Made by a program: the position numbers and the translations under genes. Positions 9,401 through 18,840 of a stretch of DNA of 27,717 nt are shown here, in pieces. This stretch comes from Paulinella micropora (Eukaryota > Cercozoa > Imbricatea > Euglyphida). The DNA lies in the NCBI GenBank assembly GCA_009731375.1, contig BJOX01000042.1, positions 509,649-537,365 of the forward strand. Reading direction: 5' to 3'. The stretch's first letter is position 1, and every line of letters starts with the position of its first letter. The notes under the pieces are model-generated. The model searched no databases, was not told where the DNA came from, and saw only the letters and a list, made by a program, of their open reading frames with translations.

Positions 9401-10259
9401 TACATACATACATACATACATACATACATACATACATACATACTGCATATGTACATACATGCATACATACATACATACATTCATACATACAATTCCAACA
9501 ATCTAAGCCCCTCTGCTGTATTTCCTACATACATAGATAAATACATACATACATACATACATACATACATACATACATACATACATACATACAATTCCAA
9601 CAATCTAAGACCCTCTGCTGTATTTCCTACATAGATAAATACATAAATACATACATACATACATACATACATACATACATACATACATACATACATACAT
9701 ACGTACACACACATACATACATAACATACATACATGCACACATACATACATACATACATACATACAATTTCAGAAATCCAAACCCCTCTGTTGTATTTCC
9801 TACATACATGCATACATACACACACACACGTACATACATACATACACACATACATACATGCATACATACATACAATTCCACCAATTTAAAACCCTCTGCT
9901 ATATTTCCTACACACATACATACATACACACATACATATATACATACATACATACATACATATATACATACATACATACATACATACATACTTACATACT
10001 TACATACACACACGTACATGCATACATACATAAATACATACACACATAACATACATACATACATGCATGCATACATACATACATACAATTCCACCAATTT
10101 AAGACCCTCTGCTGTGTTTCCTACATACATACATACATACATACATACACACGTACATACATAAATACATACATAAATACATATATATACACATACATAC
10201 ATACATACATACATACATACACACACATACATACATATATAAATACATACACACATGCA

Positions 10260-10293
<34 letters not shown>

Positions 10294-10580
10294 CAATTCC
10301 ACCAATCTAAGCCCCTCTGCTGTATTTCCTTCATACATAGATACATACATACATACATACATACATACATACATACATACGAACACACACATATACATAC
10401 ATACATACATAGATACATACATACAATTTCACCAATCCAAACCCCTCTGTTGTATTTCCTACATGCATACATACACACACACACGCACACATACATACAA
10501 ACCATACATACATACATACATACATACATACATACAATTCCACCAATCTCAGACCCTCTGCTGTATTTCCTACATACAAA

Positions 10581-10760
10581 ATACAAACGTACATACACCC
10601 ACACATACATACATACAAACATACATACATACATAAATACAAACATACACATACATGCATACATACATACATACATACATACATACATACATACATGCAT
10701 ACATACATACATACATACATACATACATACATACATACATGCATACGTGCATACATACAT
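10581..10760. repeat. (TACA)n array, degenerate
   Basis: TACA repeats with CATACAAAC and TGCATAC variants; trailing array of S2. Confidence 0.9.
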
Positions 10761-10761
10761 A

Positions 10762-11103
10762 GAAAATACTTACTTACTAACTTACTTACTAACTTACTTA
10801 CTAACTTACTTACTAACTTACTTTCTAACTTACTTTCTAACTTACTTACTTACTGACTGACTTACTGACTTACTTACTTATTTACTTACTTACTTACTTA
10901 CCCAGCTGTCGTAGTTGTTGTTCACGAATGCCGAATACATACATACATACATACATACATACATACATACATACATACATACATACATACATACATACAA
11001 AATACTTACTGACTGACTTACTGACTTACTTACTTACCTAATCACTTACTTACTTTCTCACTTACTTTCTTACTTACACATCCATACATCCATCTATTAA
11101 TCC

Positions 11104-11180
<77 letters not shown>

Positions 11181-11242
11181 ACCAAGCTGTCGTTTTTGTT
11201 ATTCACGCATGCCGCTTGCACGTACATACATACATACATACA

Positions 11243-11276
<34 letters not shown>

Positions 11277-11477
11277 TTTACTTACTTACTTACTTACTTA
11301 TGTACTTACTTACTGACTTACTTACTTACTTATTTTACTTACTTACTTACTTACTTACACTTACTTACTGACTCACTGACTTACTTACTTATTTACTTTA
11401 CTTACTTACTTACTTACTCACTCACTCACTTGCTTACTTTCTTACTTACTCACCTACTTACTTACTTACTTACTTAC
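10762..11477. repeat. (CTTA)n arrays with TACA and CTAT patches and two family C modules
   Basis: CTTA repeats at 10767-10900, 11010-11080 and 11244-11477; TACA at 10937-10998; CTAT at 11103-11178. Family C modules (GCTGTCGTAGTTGTTGTTCA and relatives) lie at 10901-10936 and 11181-11224, each followed by TACA and then CTTA. Confidence 0.85.
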
Positions 11478-11586
11478 CCAGCTGTCGTAGTTGTTGTTCA
11501 CGCATTCCACTTGCACGCACATACGGCAAATTTGCTAAAAGCTCTAACAAAAACAACAACCACAAAAAAAAAAAAAAAAAAAAAAA
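11478..11586 (+). mobile_element. family C retroposon-like module with A-rich 3' end
   Basis: The longest copy of family C: CCCAGCTGTCGTAG, then CACTTGCACGCACATACGGC, AATTTGCTAAAAGCTCTAAC, and finally a 23-base A run at 11564-11586. Shorter pieces that share the 3' part (CTAAAA[G/A]CTCTGCAAC) lie at 13098-13143 and 13668-13709, where they end in (CA)n rather than A. Sharing of 3' ends with variable 5' extent suggests retroposition. Confidence 0.5.
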
Positions 11587-11680
11587 GAGGTAGTATCGGC
11601 TACATACTTTTTGAGCTCAAACTCATAGGCGATAATGACAAACTATTAAACTAAATTGAATTACATGAAAATAGTATATT

Positions 11681-11776
11681 ACGCGGCTAGTCACAAATTT
11701 GACGTGTTTTGCGGGCGAGCCGGAGCCGGGCCGGGCCGGCGAGCCCGCAACACACGTCAAATTTTCCGCGCCGCGT
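11681..11776. repeat. 96-bp foldback with GC-rich tip
   Basis: Arms 11695-11723 and 11736-11764 (29 bases each) are complementary apart from three mismatches: AAATTTGACGTGTTTTGCGG on the left faces CCGCAACACACGTCAAATTT on the right. An outer 7-base pair ACGCGGC/GCCGCGT (11681-11687, 11770-11776) extends it after unpaired bases. The loop is 12 bases. It could be a small MITE or a structured site. Confidence 0.75.
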
Positions 11777-11786
11777 ATGTAGCTTT

Positions 11787-11825
11787 TATCGGTAACCTGG
11801 CCACATTTTGTGGAGGTGACCGATA
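11787..11825. repeat. 39-base near-perfect hairpin
   Basis: TATCGGTAACCT pairs with AGGTGACCGATA (one mismatch), and inside this CCACA pairs with TGTGG around a TTT loop, with a GG bulge. It follows the larger foldback by 10 bases. No T-run follows, so it is not a Rho-independent-type terminator. Confidence 0.7.
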
Positions 11826-11841
11826 AATAATCTAATTTGAG

Positions 11842-13040
11842 TTGTATGTATGTATGTATGTATGTATGTATATATGTACGTATGTATGTATGTATGTATG
11901 CATTCTAGTGTATGTATGTACTTGATAATAACCAAGAGAGGAGCATATGCTTGTTTGTAGGTAAGTATGTGTGTATGTATGTATGTATGTATGTATGTAT
12001 GCATTCTAGTGTATGTATGTACTTGATAATAACCAAGAGAGGAGCATATGCTTGCATGTATGTAAGTATGTATGTATGAATGTATGTATGTATCTATGTA
12101 TGCATATATGTATGTATGTATGTGTGTATGCATGTATGTATGCATTCTAGTGTATGTATGTACTTGATAATAACCAAGAGAGGAGCATATGCTTGCATGT
12201 ATGTAAGTATGTAAGTATGTATGTATGTATGTATGTATGTATGTGTATGTATGTATGTATGTATGCATTCTAGTGTATGTATGTACTTGATAATAACCAT
12301 ATGCTTGCATGTATGTAAGTACGTATGTATGAATGTATGTATGTATGTATGTATGTATGCATGTATGTATGCATTCTAGTGTATGTATGTACTTAATAAT
12401 AACCAAGAGAGGAGCATATGCTTCCATGTATGTAAGTATGTATGTATGTATGTATGTATGAATGTATGTATGTATGTATGTATGCATTCTAGTGTATGTA
12501 TGTACTTGATAATAAGCAAGAGAGGAGCATATGCTTGCATGTATGTAAGTATGTATGTATGAATGAACGTATGTATGTATGTATGAGTGTATGTACGTAT
12601 GTATGTATGTATGTATGTATGTATTCTAGTGTATGTATGTACTTGATCATAACCAAGAGAGGAGCATATGCTTGCATGTATGTAAGTATGTATGTATGAA
12701 TGTATGTATGTATGTATGTATGTATGCATGCATTATAGTGTATGTATGTACTTGATAATAACCAAGAGAGGAGCATATGCTTGTATGTATGCAAGTATGT
12801 ATGTAAGTATGTATGTATGTATGTATGTATGTATGCATTCTAGTGAATGTATGTACTTGATAATAAGCAAGAGAGGAGCATATGCTTGAATGTATGTAAG
12901 TATGTATGTATGAATACTACTGTATGTATGTAGTTTATCTAGGAGCGTATGCTTCTATGTATGTATGTATGTAAGTATGTATGGTTTTTTTTGGGTGTTG
13001 GGAATGTACGTAAGTATGTATGTATGTATGTATGTATGTC
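11842..13040 (+). repeat. composite satellite S3 (core + TATG array)
   Basis: Ten cores begin near 11900, 12001, 12140, 12265, 12371, 12484, 12621, 12730, 12835 and (decayed) 12914. Each reads GCATTCTAGTGTATGTATGT, ACTTGATAATAACCAAGAGA, GGAGCATATGCTTGCATG, then (TATG)n. The fourth core has lost 11 bases (AACCATATGCTTG). The segment 12975-13010 contains a T8 run and GGGTGTTGGGAATG. The frames [20 protein letters not shown] on the minus strand are shadows. Confidence 0.9.
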
Positions 13041-13097
13041 AGTCTACATACAGATATAAGATTGATAACACGTTATTACTGTTATTATTACATTTTT

Positions 13098-13193
13098 CCT
13101 ACTTGCACATAGGGCGAATCGGCTAAAAACTCTGCAACGCAACACACACACACATACACACACATACACACACGTACACACACATACACAGAC
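13098..13193 (+). repeat. family C 3' fragment with (CA)n tail
   Basis: ACTTGCACATAGGGCGAATC followed by GGCTAAAAACTCTGCAACGC matches 11508-11548, then CA repeats with TACA at 13141-13193. Confidence 0.5.
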
Positions 13194-13224
13194 ACAATTT
13201 TGATGACACATTTTGACTATTCTT

Positions 13225-13291
13225 GTTCTTATGATTATTATGATGATTATGATTATTATGATTAGTATTATTAGTTTTTTTATGATTATTA

Positions 13292-13355
<64 letters not shown>

Positions 13356-13364
13356 CATTATTAT
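13225..13364. repeat. (TTA)n / (GAT)n microsatellite
   Basis: ATGATTATT at first, then TTA triplets up to the SINE at 13365. Confidence 0.9.
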
Positions 13365-13632
13365 GGACACCGTGATAGCCCAGTGATCAAGTTCTACCAT
13401 CTGGGCCCTGTCGCCAGTTCGATTCCCGTCGGTGCCACCAGTATTTTCATTAAACATACCGATCTATTTCTGGACCAGTATTTTCATTGAACATACCGGT
13501 CCGTCTGGAAGTGTTGGAACTGCCCTTGCGGGGGTGTCATTAGAGCTTATCGTCAATTCTTCGTACTCCCCTCACGGGTGAGACGATGGAGGCGCATGTG
13601 CAGAAATGCATCAGCCATTGACAGAGAAGCAC
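13365..13632 (+). mobile_element. tRNA-derived SINE family A, copy 3 (long form)
   Basis: The A box at 13376-13386 is TAGCCCAGTGA, with the final consensus G changed, and the B box at 13417-13425 is intact. After the CCA at the end of the head a 37-bp unit containing AGTATTTTCATTAAACATAC is tandemly duplicated (about 13438-13498), which makes this copy longer than copy 2. The 3' end is the same CAGAGAAGCAC, and then a short TTA tail. Confidence 0.88.
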
Positions 13633-13704
13633 TATTATCATTATTTTATTATTACTTTTTTTATTATCGCACAGAGGGCAAGTTGTCTAAAAGCTCTGCA
13701 ACAA

Positions 13705-13749
<45 letters not shown>

Positions 13750-13848
13750 GCACGCACACACACGCACACACACACACAGACACACATACACACATACACA
13801 TACACACACACACACACTTGATTACTCACGAAATCGAAATAGCAAAAT
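13633..13848 (+). repeat. short TTA tail, family C fragment, (CA)n array
   Basis: 13633-13667 is TTA/TTT-rich. 13668-13709 matches the 3' part of family C (AAAAGCTCTGCAACAAAAAA). (CA)n with CG and TA variants covers 13705-13818, followed by ATTACTCACGAAATCGAAAT and AGCAAAATCA. Confidence 0.7.
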
Positions 13849-13850
13849 CA

Positions 13851-13920
<70 letters not shown>

Positions 13921-13925
13921 TATTA

Positions 13926-13993
<68 letters not shown>

Positions 13994-13995
13994 TA
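13849..13995. repeat. (TTA)n microsatellite up to a gap
   Basis: TTA triplets with a single phase slip (TATTATTTATT near 13930). Confidence 0.95.
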
Positions 13996-14139
13996 NNNNN
14001 NNNNNNNNNNNNNNNNNNNNNNNNNNNNNNNNNNNNNNNNNNNNNNNNNNNNNNNNNNNNNNNNNNNNNNNNNNNNNNNNNNNNNNNNNNNNNNNNNNNN
14101 NNNNNNNNNNNNNNNNNNNNNNNNNNNNNNNNNNNNNNN
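13996..14139. other. assembly gap (144 N)
   Basis: Run of N between (TTA)n and satellite S4. Confidence 0.99.
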
Positions 14140-14164
14140 TGTTGTTGTCTAAATCTATATATAC

Positions 14165-14401
14165 ATCTATAGTATCCCCCAAGGCGACCTTTGTGCTGTG
14201 CAGTGCGATGCGTATTTCTGTATCTATACCTCTGTATCTGTACAGTATTGTCTAAAATATCTATGTACGATTTGTATCTATATCTATCTATATCTATCTA
14301 TATCTATCTATATCTATCTATATCTATCTATATCTATCTATCGATTTTACCTGCCACGGGCCCACCCAATCCTGTTACTATTACCTTTACATATCTTGTA
14401 T

Positions 14402-14450
<49 letters not shown>

Positions 14451-14857
14451 CCTTGACCCAAGGCCGCCTTTGTATCTATATCTATCTATAATAGATATAT
14501 CTATCTATATCTATCTATATCTATTTATATTTATCTATATCTATCTATATATAAAATATCTATGTATCGATTTTACCTGCCACGGCCCCACCCAATCCTG
14601 TTACTATTACCTTTATATATTTTGTATCTTATATATATATAATAATATATATATATATATATTATTATATATATACATACATCTATATTATTTGCGACCC
14701 AAGGCAACCTTTGTATCTATATCTATCTATATCTATCTATATCTATCTATATCTATCTATATCTATCTATATCTATGTATCGATTGTACCTGCCACGGCC
14801 CCACCCAATCCTGTCACTATCACCTTTATATATTTTGTATCTTATATATATATACAT

Positions 14858-14949
<92 letters not shown>

Positions 14950-15103
14950 CTCGGGATGAANNNNNNNNNNCAAGGCCGCCTTTGTATCTATATCTATCAA
15001 CATCTATATCTATCTATATCTATCTATATCTATCTATATCTATCTATATTTTACCTGCCACGGCCACCCAATCCTGTCACTATTACCTTTATATATTTTG
15101 TAT

Positions 15104-15180
<77 letters not shown>

Positions 15181-15375
15181 ATACATCTATATTACCTGCG
15201 ACCCAAGGCCGCCTTTGTATCTATATCTATCTATATCTATATCTATCTATATCTATCTATATCTATCTATATCTATCTATATCTATCTATATCTATCTAT
15301 ATTTTACCTGCCACGGCCCCACCCAATCCTGTCACTATTACCTTTATATATTTTGTATCTTATATATATATATAT

Positions 15376-15431
<56 letters not shown>

Positions 15432-15590
15432 CCTGCGACCCAAGGCCGCCTTTGTATCTATATCTATTCATACCTATATCTATCTATATCTATCTATGTC
15501 TATCTATATCTATCTATATCTATATCGATTTTACCTGCCACGGCCCCACCCAACGCCGCCTTTGTACTGTGCAGTCCAATGCGTATTCCC
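14165..15590 (+). repeat. composite satellite S4 (two cores + TATCTA and TA arrays)
   Basis: A repeating unit of about 210-250 bp contains: core 1 (TTTTACCTGCCACGGCCCCA, CCCAATCCTGT, ACCTTTATATATTTTGTATC), a (TA)n array, core 2 (GACCCAAGGCCGCCTTTGTA), and a (TATCTA)n array. Core 1 occurs near 14345, 14572, 14787, 15052, 15303 and, truncated, 15533. Core 2 occurs near 14455, 14697, 14971, 15199 and 15437. Both ends of the array carry a longer version of core 2 with CTGTGCAGT and ATGCGTATT. A 10-N gap lies at 14961-14970. Long plus-strand frames here are repeat translations. Confidence 0.9.
14961..14970. other. assembly gap (10 N) in S4
   Basis: Ten N, a conventional placeholder length, directly after an unusually long TA run and TTTCTCGGGATGAA; the missing piece probably includes the start of core 2. 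Confidence 0.99.
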
Positions 15591-15639
15591 TTCTGTGTCA
15601 CTATCTACCCACACAACACATATTTTGACATGTTGACTT

Positions 15640-15642
15640 ATG

Positions 15643-15728
<86 letters not shown>

Positions 15729-15745
15729 TATCATTATTATTATCA

Positions 15746-15807
<62 letters not shown>

Positions 15808-15857
15808 CTATTACTATTGATATTATTATTATTATTACTATTATTATTACTATTACT
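15640..15857. repeat. (TTA)n microsatellite
   Basis: TTA triplets with a few TCA and ACT variants, ending at the SINE at 15858. Confidence 0.95.
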
Positions 15858-16134
15858 GGACACTGTGATAGCCCAGTGGTCAAGTTCTACCATCTGGGCC
15901 CTGTCGCCAGTTCGATTCCCGTCGGTGCCACCAGTATTTTCATTGAACATACCGGTCTATTTCTGGACCAGTATTTTCATTGAACATACCGGCCCGTCTG
16001 GAAGTGTTGGAACTNNNNNNNNNNNNNNNNNNNNNNNNNNNNNNNNNNNNNNNNNNNNNNNNNNNNNNNNNNNNNNNNNNNNNNNNNNNNNNNNNNNNNN
16101 NNTGGAGGCTTATGTCCGTTGAGGATATGCCACA
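15858..16134 (+). mobile_element. tRNA-derived SINE family A, copy 4 (long form, gap inside, family B-like tail)
   Basis: A box 15869-15879 and B box 15910-15918 match consensus. The 37-bp duplication is present (15931-15990). N bases fill 16015-16102. The sequence after the gap (TGGAGGCTTATGTCCGTTGA, GGATATGCCA) is nearly identical to family B copy 2 at 16589-16625 and not to the family A 3' end, so the element is either chimeric or two elements joined across the gap. Confidence 0.75.
16015..16102. other. assembly gap (88 N) inside SINE copy 4
   Basis: Run of N between family A sequence and a family B-like tail. Confidence 0.99.
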
Positions 16135-16333
16135 TCATCATCATTATTATCATTATTATTATTATTATTCCTTGGAGTGTTGACTGTGACATATTTGAGG
16201 GAAATCCCGATGAAAAAACCTAGTCACACTTGCTAAACAGAGTTCCAGCCCAATGGCCTCAAGGCGTTAAACTGTGACGCCAACTCATAACCCTTTGGTG
16301 GTAGATGCTGGGGAGGAGGGTCGTTGCGCGCGT
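16135..16333. other. TCA/TTA tail then about 165 bp of unique sequence
   Basis: 16135-16169 is TCA/TTA triplets. 16170-16333 has no visible repeat partner in the window and no convincing ORF. It lies directly 5' of family B copy 2 and could be part of a longer family B element, because copy 1 is cut by the window edge at exactly the corresponding point. Confidence 0.4.
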
Positions 16334-16651
16334 AAAAGATCTTAAACTCCGCATATGCTGGTTGATAGCCCAGGACCCAGCAGACACCAGATTGTTATGG
16401 GTGGGGTTTCGAGGCAGCTCTAGCAACCGCGCTTGGTGTATGCACTTGCACATTCGGTGACGTCTTGCAAGAGGTTGCTGGGACTGCGGAATAACCTCGG
16501 CTTAGTGCAGTCTTGCCCTCAGGAGCTCCATCGGTGGCCCCGATCATCAGGCGAGAGACTGACACGGGGGGGTGGAGGACCTCGAACAAGGGTATTGGAG
16601 GCTTATGTCCGTTGAGGATATGCCATTAGCTGCATTAGTACGCCTCAGATA
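16334..16651 (+). mobile_element. SINE-like dispersed repeat family B, copy 2
   Basis: About 318 bp homologous to 1-327, beginning AAAAGATCTTAAACTCCGCA in both. The A-box-like and B-box-like strings are conserved near 16366 and 16407. It ends in (TTA)n at 16652-16720 with TCA triplets. Short frames in it are not conserved between the two copies. Confidence 0.65.
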
Positions 16652-16661
16652 TAGTATTATT

Positions 16662-16692
<31 letters not shown>

Positions 16693-16720
16693 TTATCATC
16701 ATCATCATTACTATTAGTAT
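16652..16720. repeat. (TTA)n tail of family B copy 2
   Basis: TTA triplets, one TTTTTA, then TCA triplets. Confidence 0.9.
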
Positions 16721-16778
16721 TACCACATAGCTAAGGCTCATTCTAGGCCAGCCAAAAAATTCCCGACGTCGGGTGCAA

Positions 16779-17278
16779 AAGTGGCACCACAGGCCAGGCT
16801 TTTCAGGCGAAGCAAGCCCAGAAAGTGGCAACACAGGTCAGGCTTTTCGGGAAGCAAAAGCCCAGAAAGTGACACCACAGGCCAGGCTTTTTAGGAAGCA
16901 AAACCCCAGAAAGTGGCACACCAGGCCAGGCTTTTCAGGAAGCAAAAGCCCAGAAAGTGGCACCACAGCCAGGCTTTTCAGGAAGCAAAAGCCCAGAAAG
17001 TGGCACCACAGGCCAGGCTTTTCAGGAAGCAAAAGCCCAGAAAGCGGCACCACAGGCCAGGCTTTTCAGGCGAAGCAAGCCCAGAAAGTGGCACCACAGG
17101 CCAGGCTTTTCAGGAAGCAAAACCCCAGAAAGTGGCACACCAGGCCAGGCTTTTCAGGAAGCAAAAAGCCCAGAAAGTGGCACCACAGGCTAGGCTTTTC
17201 GGGAAGCAAGCCCAGAAAGTGGCACCCAAGGCCAGGCTTTTCAGGAAGCAAAAAACCCAGAAAGTGGCACACCAAAGA
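16779..17278 (+). repeat. 44-bp minisatellite, 11 copies plus a partial
   Basis: Units start at 16779, 16823, 16867, 16911, 16955, 16998, 17042, 17086, 17130, 17175, 17217 and 17262 (partial). The consensus is AAGTGGCACCACAGGCCAGG followed by CTTTTCAGGAAGCAAAAGCC and CAG. Variants GCGAAGCAAG (units 1 and 7) and AAAACCCC then CACACC (units 3-4 and 8-9) recur, a hint of higher-order duplication. All plus-strand frames and some minus-strand frames stay open, so the 175-codon frame is not evidence of a protein. One inverted unit lies in the MITE at 20487-20616. Confidence 0.92.
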
Positions 17279-17640
17279 CCCGAAATTCGCGGTGGTGTAG
17301 AATAAGTCCAAGGGGTTGGCAAAGATGTAGGCCGTAACGCCCGTAAACATGACCGTATTTTTCTAGTGGAACAGGGCTTACAACTTGCGAGTTTGCGCGC
17401 TCACATCCGTTTGCGTTAGGGTGAAAAATATAGCAACAATCCATCGTATTTAGCGGTCAAGAGTGAAAAATTTCCCCGGGTATTCTGCCATATCTTGAGA
17501 ATGTCTCAGCCGTATAGAATAATGCCATTTCTAGTGTATCCTTCTCGGAACCTCGTTTTACATCCATTGGTACAAAGCCTGGCTCTTGGTTGGATTGTTT
17601 GAGTTTGGTTTCGTTTCTGTTCGGTGCGTGTAGCGGGGGG
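17279..17640. other. unique segment after the minisatellite
   Basis: Begins with CCGAAATTCGCGGTGGTGTA at 17280, matching the terminal inverted repeat of the MITE at 20487-20616. The rest has no visible repeat partner. The only coding hint is a minus-strand frame at 17457-17616. Confidence 0.6.
17457..17616 (-). CDS. candidate 3'-terminal exon or ORF fragment (weak)
   Basis: On the minus strand a (CT)n-rich tract and C run are followed by GAACAG, a possible 3' splice site. From there a frame runs about 52 codons to a TGA, including [20 protein letters not shown] and a terminal [10 protein letters not shown]. The composition is that of an ordinary soluble protein, unlike the simple-repeat peptides around it. 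I do not recognise it, there is no start codon of its own in good context, and no partner exon is identified. Confidence 0.18.
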
Positions 17641-17643
17641 GAA

Positions 17644-17687
<44 letters not shown>
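17641..17687. repeat. (GA)n microsatellite
   Basis: GA dinucleotides between AAAGGG and GCGGTGGG. Confidence 0.95.
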
Positions 17688-17699
17688 GTGGGAGTGTAC

Positions 17700-17724
17700 C
17701 GTATACAACAACATATATTACAAC

Positions 17725-17770
<46 letters not shown>

Positions 17771-17772
17771 AC

Positions 17773-17803
<31 letters not shown>

Positions 17804-18067
17804 CATTCGTATGTGTGTGTATGTGTGTGTGTATGTGTGTGTATGTGTGTGTGTGTATGTGTGTGTGTGTGTATGTGTGTGTGTGTGTATGTGTGTGTGT
17901 ACGAATAGATAAGGGAAAGACATACAGACCTGTACACAATTGCGCTCATGATTACTATGCCCGCGTATATATATATATATAATATATATATATATAATAT
18001 GTAAAAATAGATAAAGGGAAAGACATACAGACCTGTACAAAATTACGCTGATGATTACTATGCCCGC

Positions 18068-18116
<49 letters not shown>

Positions 18117-18184
18117 GTACGAATAGATAAAGGGAAAGACATACAGACCTGTACACAATTGCGCTGATGATTACTATGCCCGCG

Positions 18185-18221
<37 letters not shown>

Positions 18222-18289
18222 GTACGAATAGATAAAGGGAAAGACATACAGACCTGTACACAAATGCGCTGATGATTACTACGCCCGCG

Positions 18290-18350
<61 letters not shown>

Positions 18351-18423
18351 GTACGAATAGATGAGGGAAAAGACATACAGACCTGTACTGTTGTCACACT
18401 TTCGCTGATGAACACTATGACCG

Positions 18424-18484
<61 letters not shown>

Positions 18485-18492
18485 ATATATAT

Positions 18493-18532
<40 letters not shown>

Positions 18533-18750
18533 TATATAGATAAAAGGAAAGACATACAGACCTGTACTGTTGCCCTGAGATTACTATGCCCATATATATA
18601 TATATATGCCACAATTGCGCTGAGATCACTATGCCCGTATATATATATACATACATATATATATATATATGTGTATATATATATATATATATATGTACAT
18701 ACAGACCTGTACTGTTGTAACGATTGCGCTGATGATCACTATGCCCGAAA
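17700..18750 (+). repeat. composite satellite S5 (core + TA/GT arrays)
   Basis: Starts with (TA)n and (GT)n/(TATGTG)n at 17720-17898. Cores follow near 17899, 18000, 18117, 18222, 18350 and 18533, with partial ones near 18607 and 18694. The core is TACGAATAGATAAAGGGAAA, GACATACAGACCTGTACACA, ATTGCGCTGATGATTACTAT and GCCCGCG, followed by (TA)n. Spacing is about 101-183 bases. Later copies are more diverged and shorter. Confidence 0.9.
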
Positions 18751-18840
18751 TTATCACAGCTAACGTCCTGATGTATACAAAACATCAAAAATGTTAGAAA
18801 AATGAGTATGTTGTTTACTGGGCCAACCAAACCCCCTAGA
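18751..18840. other. short unique segment before the large gap
   Basis: 90 bases after S5 (AACGTCCTGATGTATACAAA and TGGGCCAACCAAACCCCCTA); nothing recognised. Confidence 0.5.

Larger units (their letters stand above)
6676..10580 (+). repeat. composite satellite S2 (core + TACA/GATA arrays)
   Basis: About 29 cores of the form AATTCCACCAATCTAAGACC plus CTCTGCTGTATTTCCTACAT, each followed by a tetranucleotide array, mostly TACA, sometimes GATA (7505-7548, 7709-7760, 8905-8940, 9148-9200). Core variants recur in order, showing larger-scale duplication (6806-7990 versus 7998-9400). From about 9700 on the cores diverge (TTTCAGAAATCCAAACCCC near 9768) and the spacers become TACA/CACA mixtures. No coding potential; periodic frames such as YVCMYVC are TACA arrays. 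Confidence 0.9.
11587..11840. other. non-repetitive segment with two inverted-repeat structures
   Basis: Apart from the hairpins at 11681-11776 and 11787-11825, no gene, tRNA or repeat relationship is seen. The interior of the first hairpin is strikingly GC-rich (CCGGAGCCGGGCCGGGCCGG) in an AT-rich neighbourhood. Confidence 0.6.

Noticed and set aside
10762-11477. Telomere-like or subtelomeric repeat
   Set aside because: The arrays are CTTA, CTAT and TACA tetranucleotides. No TTAGGG, TTTAGGG or similar telomeric motif occurs as an array anywhere in the window.
13365-13460. Minus-strand peptide [20 protein letters not shown] appearing in several places
   Set aside because: It is the antisense translation of the SINE head and recurs only where the SINE does.
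16773-17305. 175-codon plus-strand frame with GFSGSKSPESGTTGQAF-like repeats
   Set aside because: The 44-bp unit is open in all plus frames and partly on the minus strand; unit lengths of 42-45 bases shift frame, and no start context or unique domain exists.
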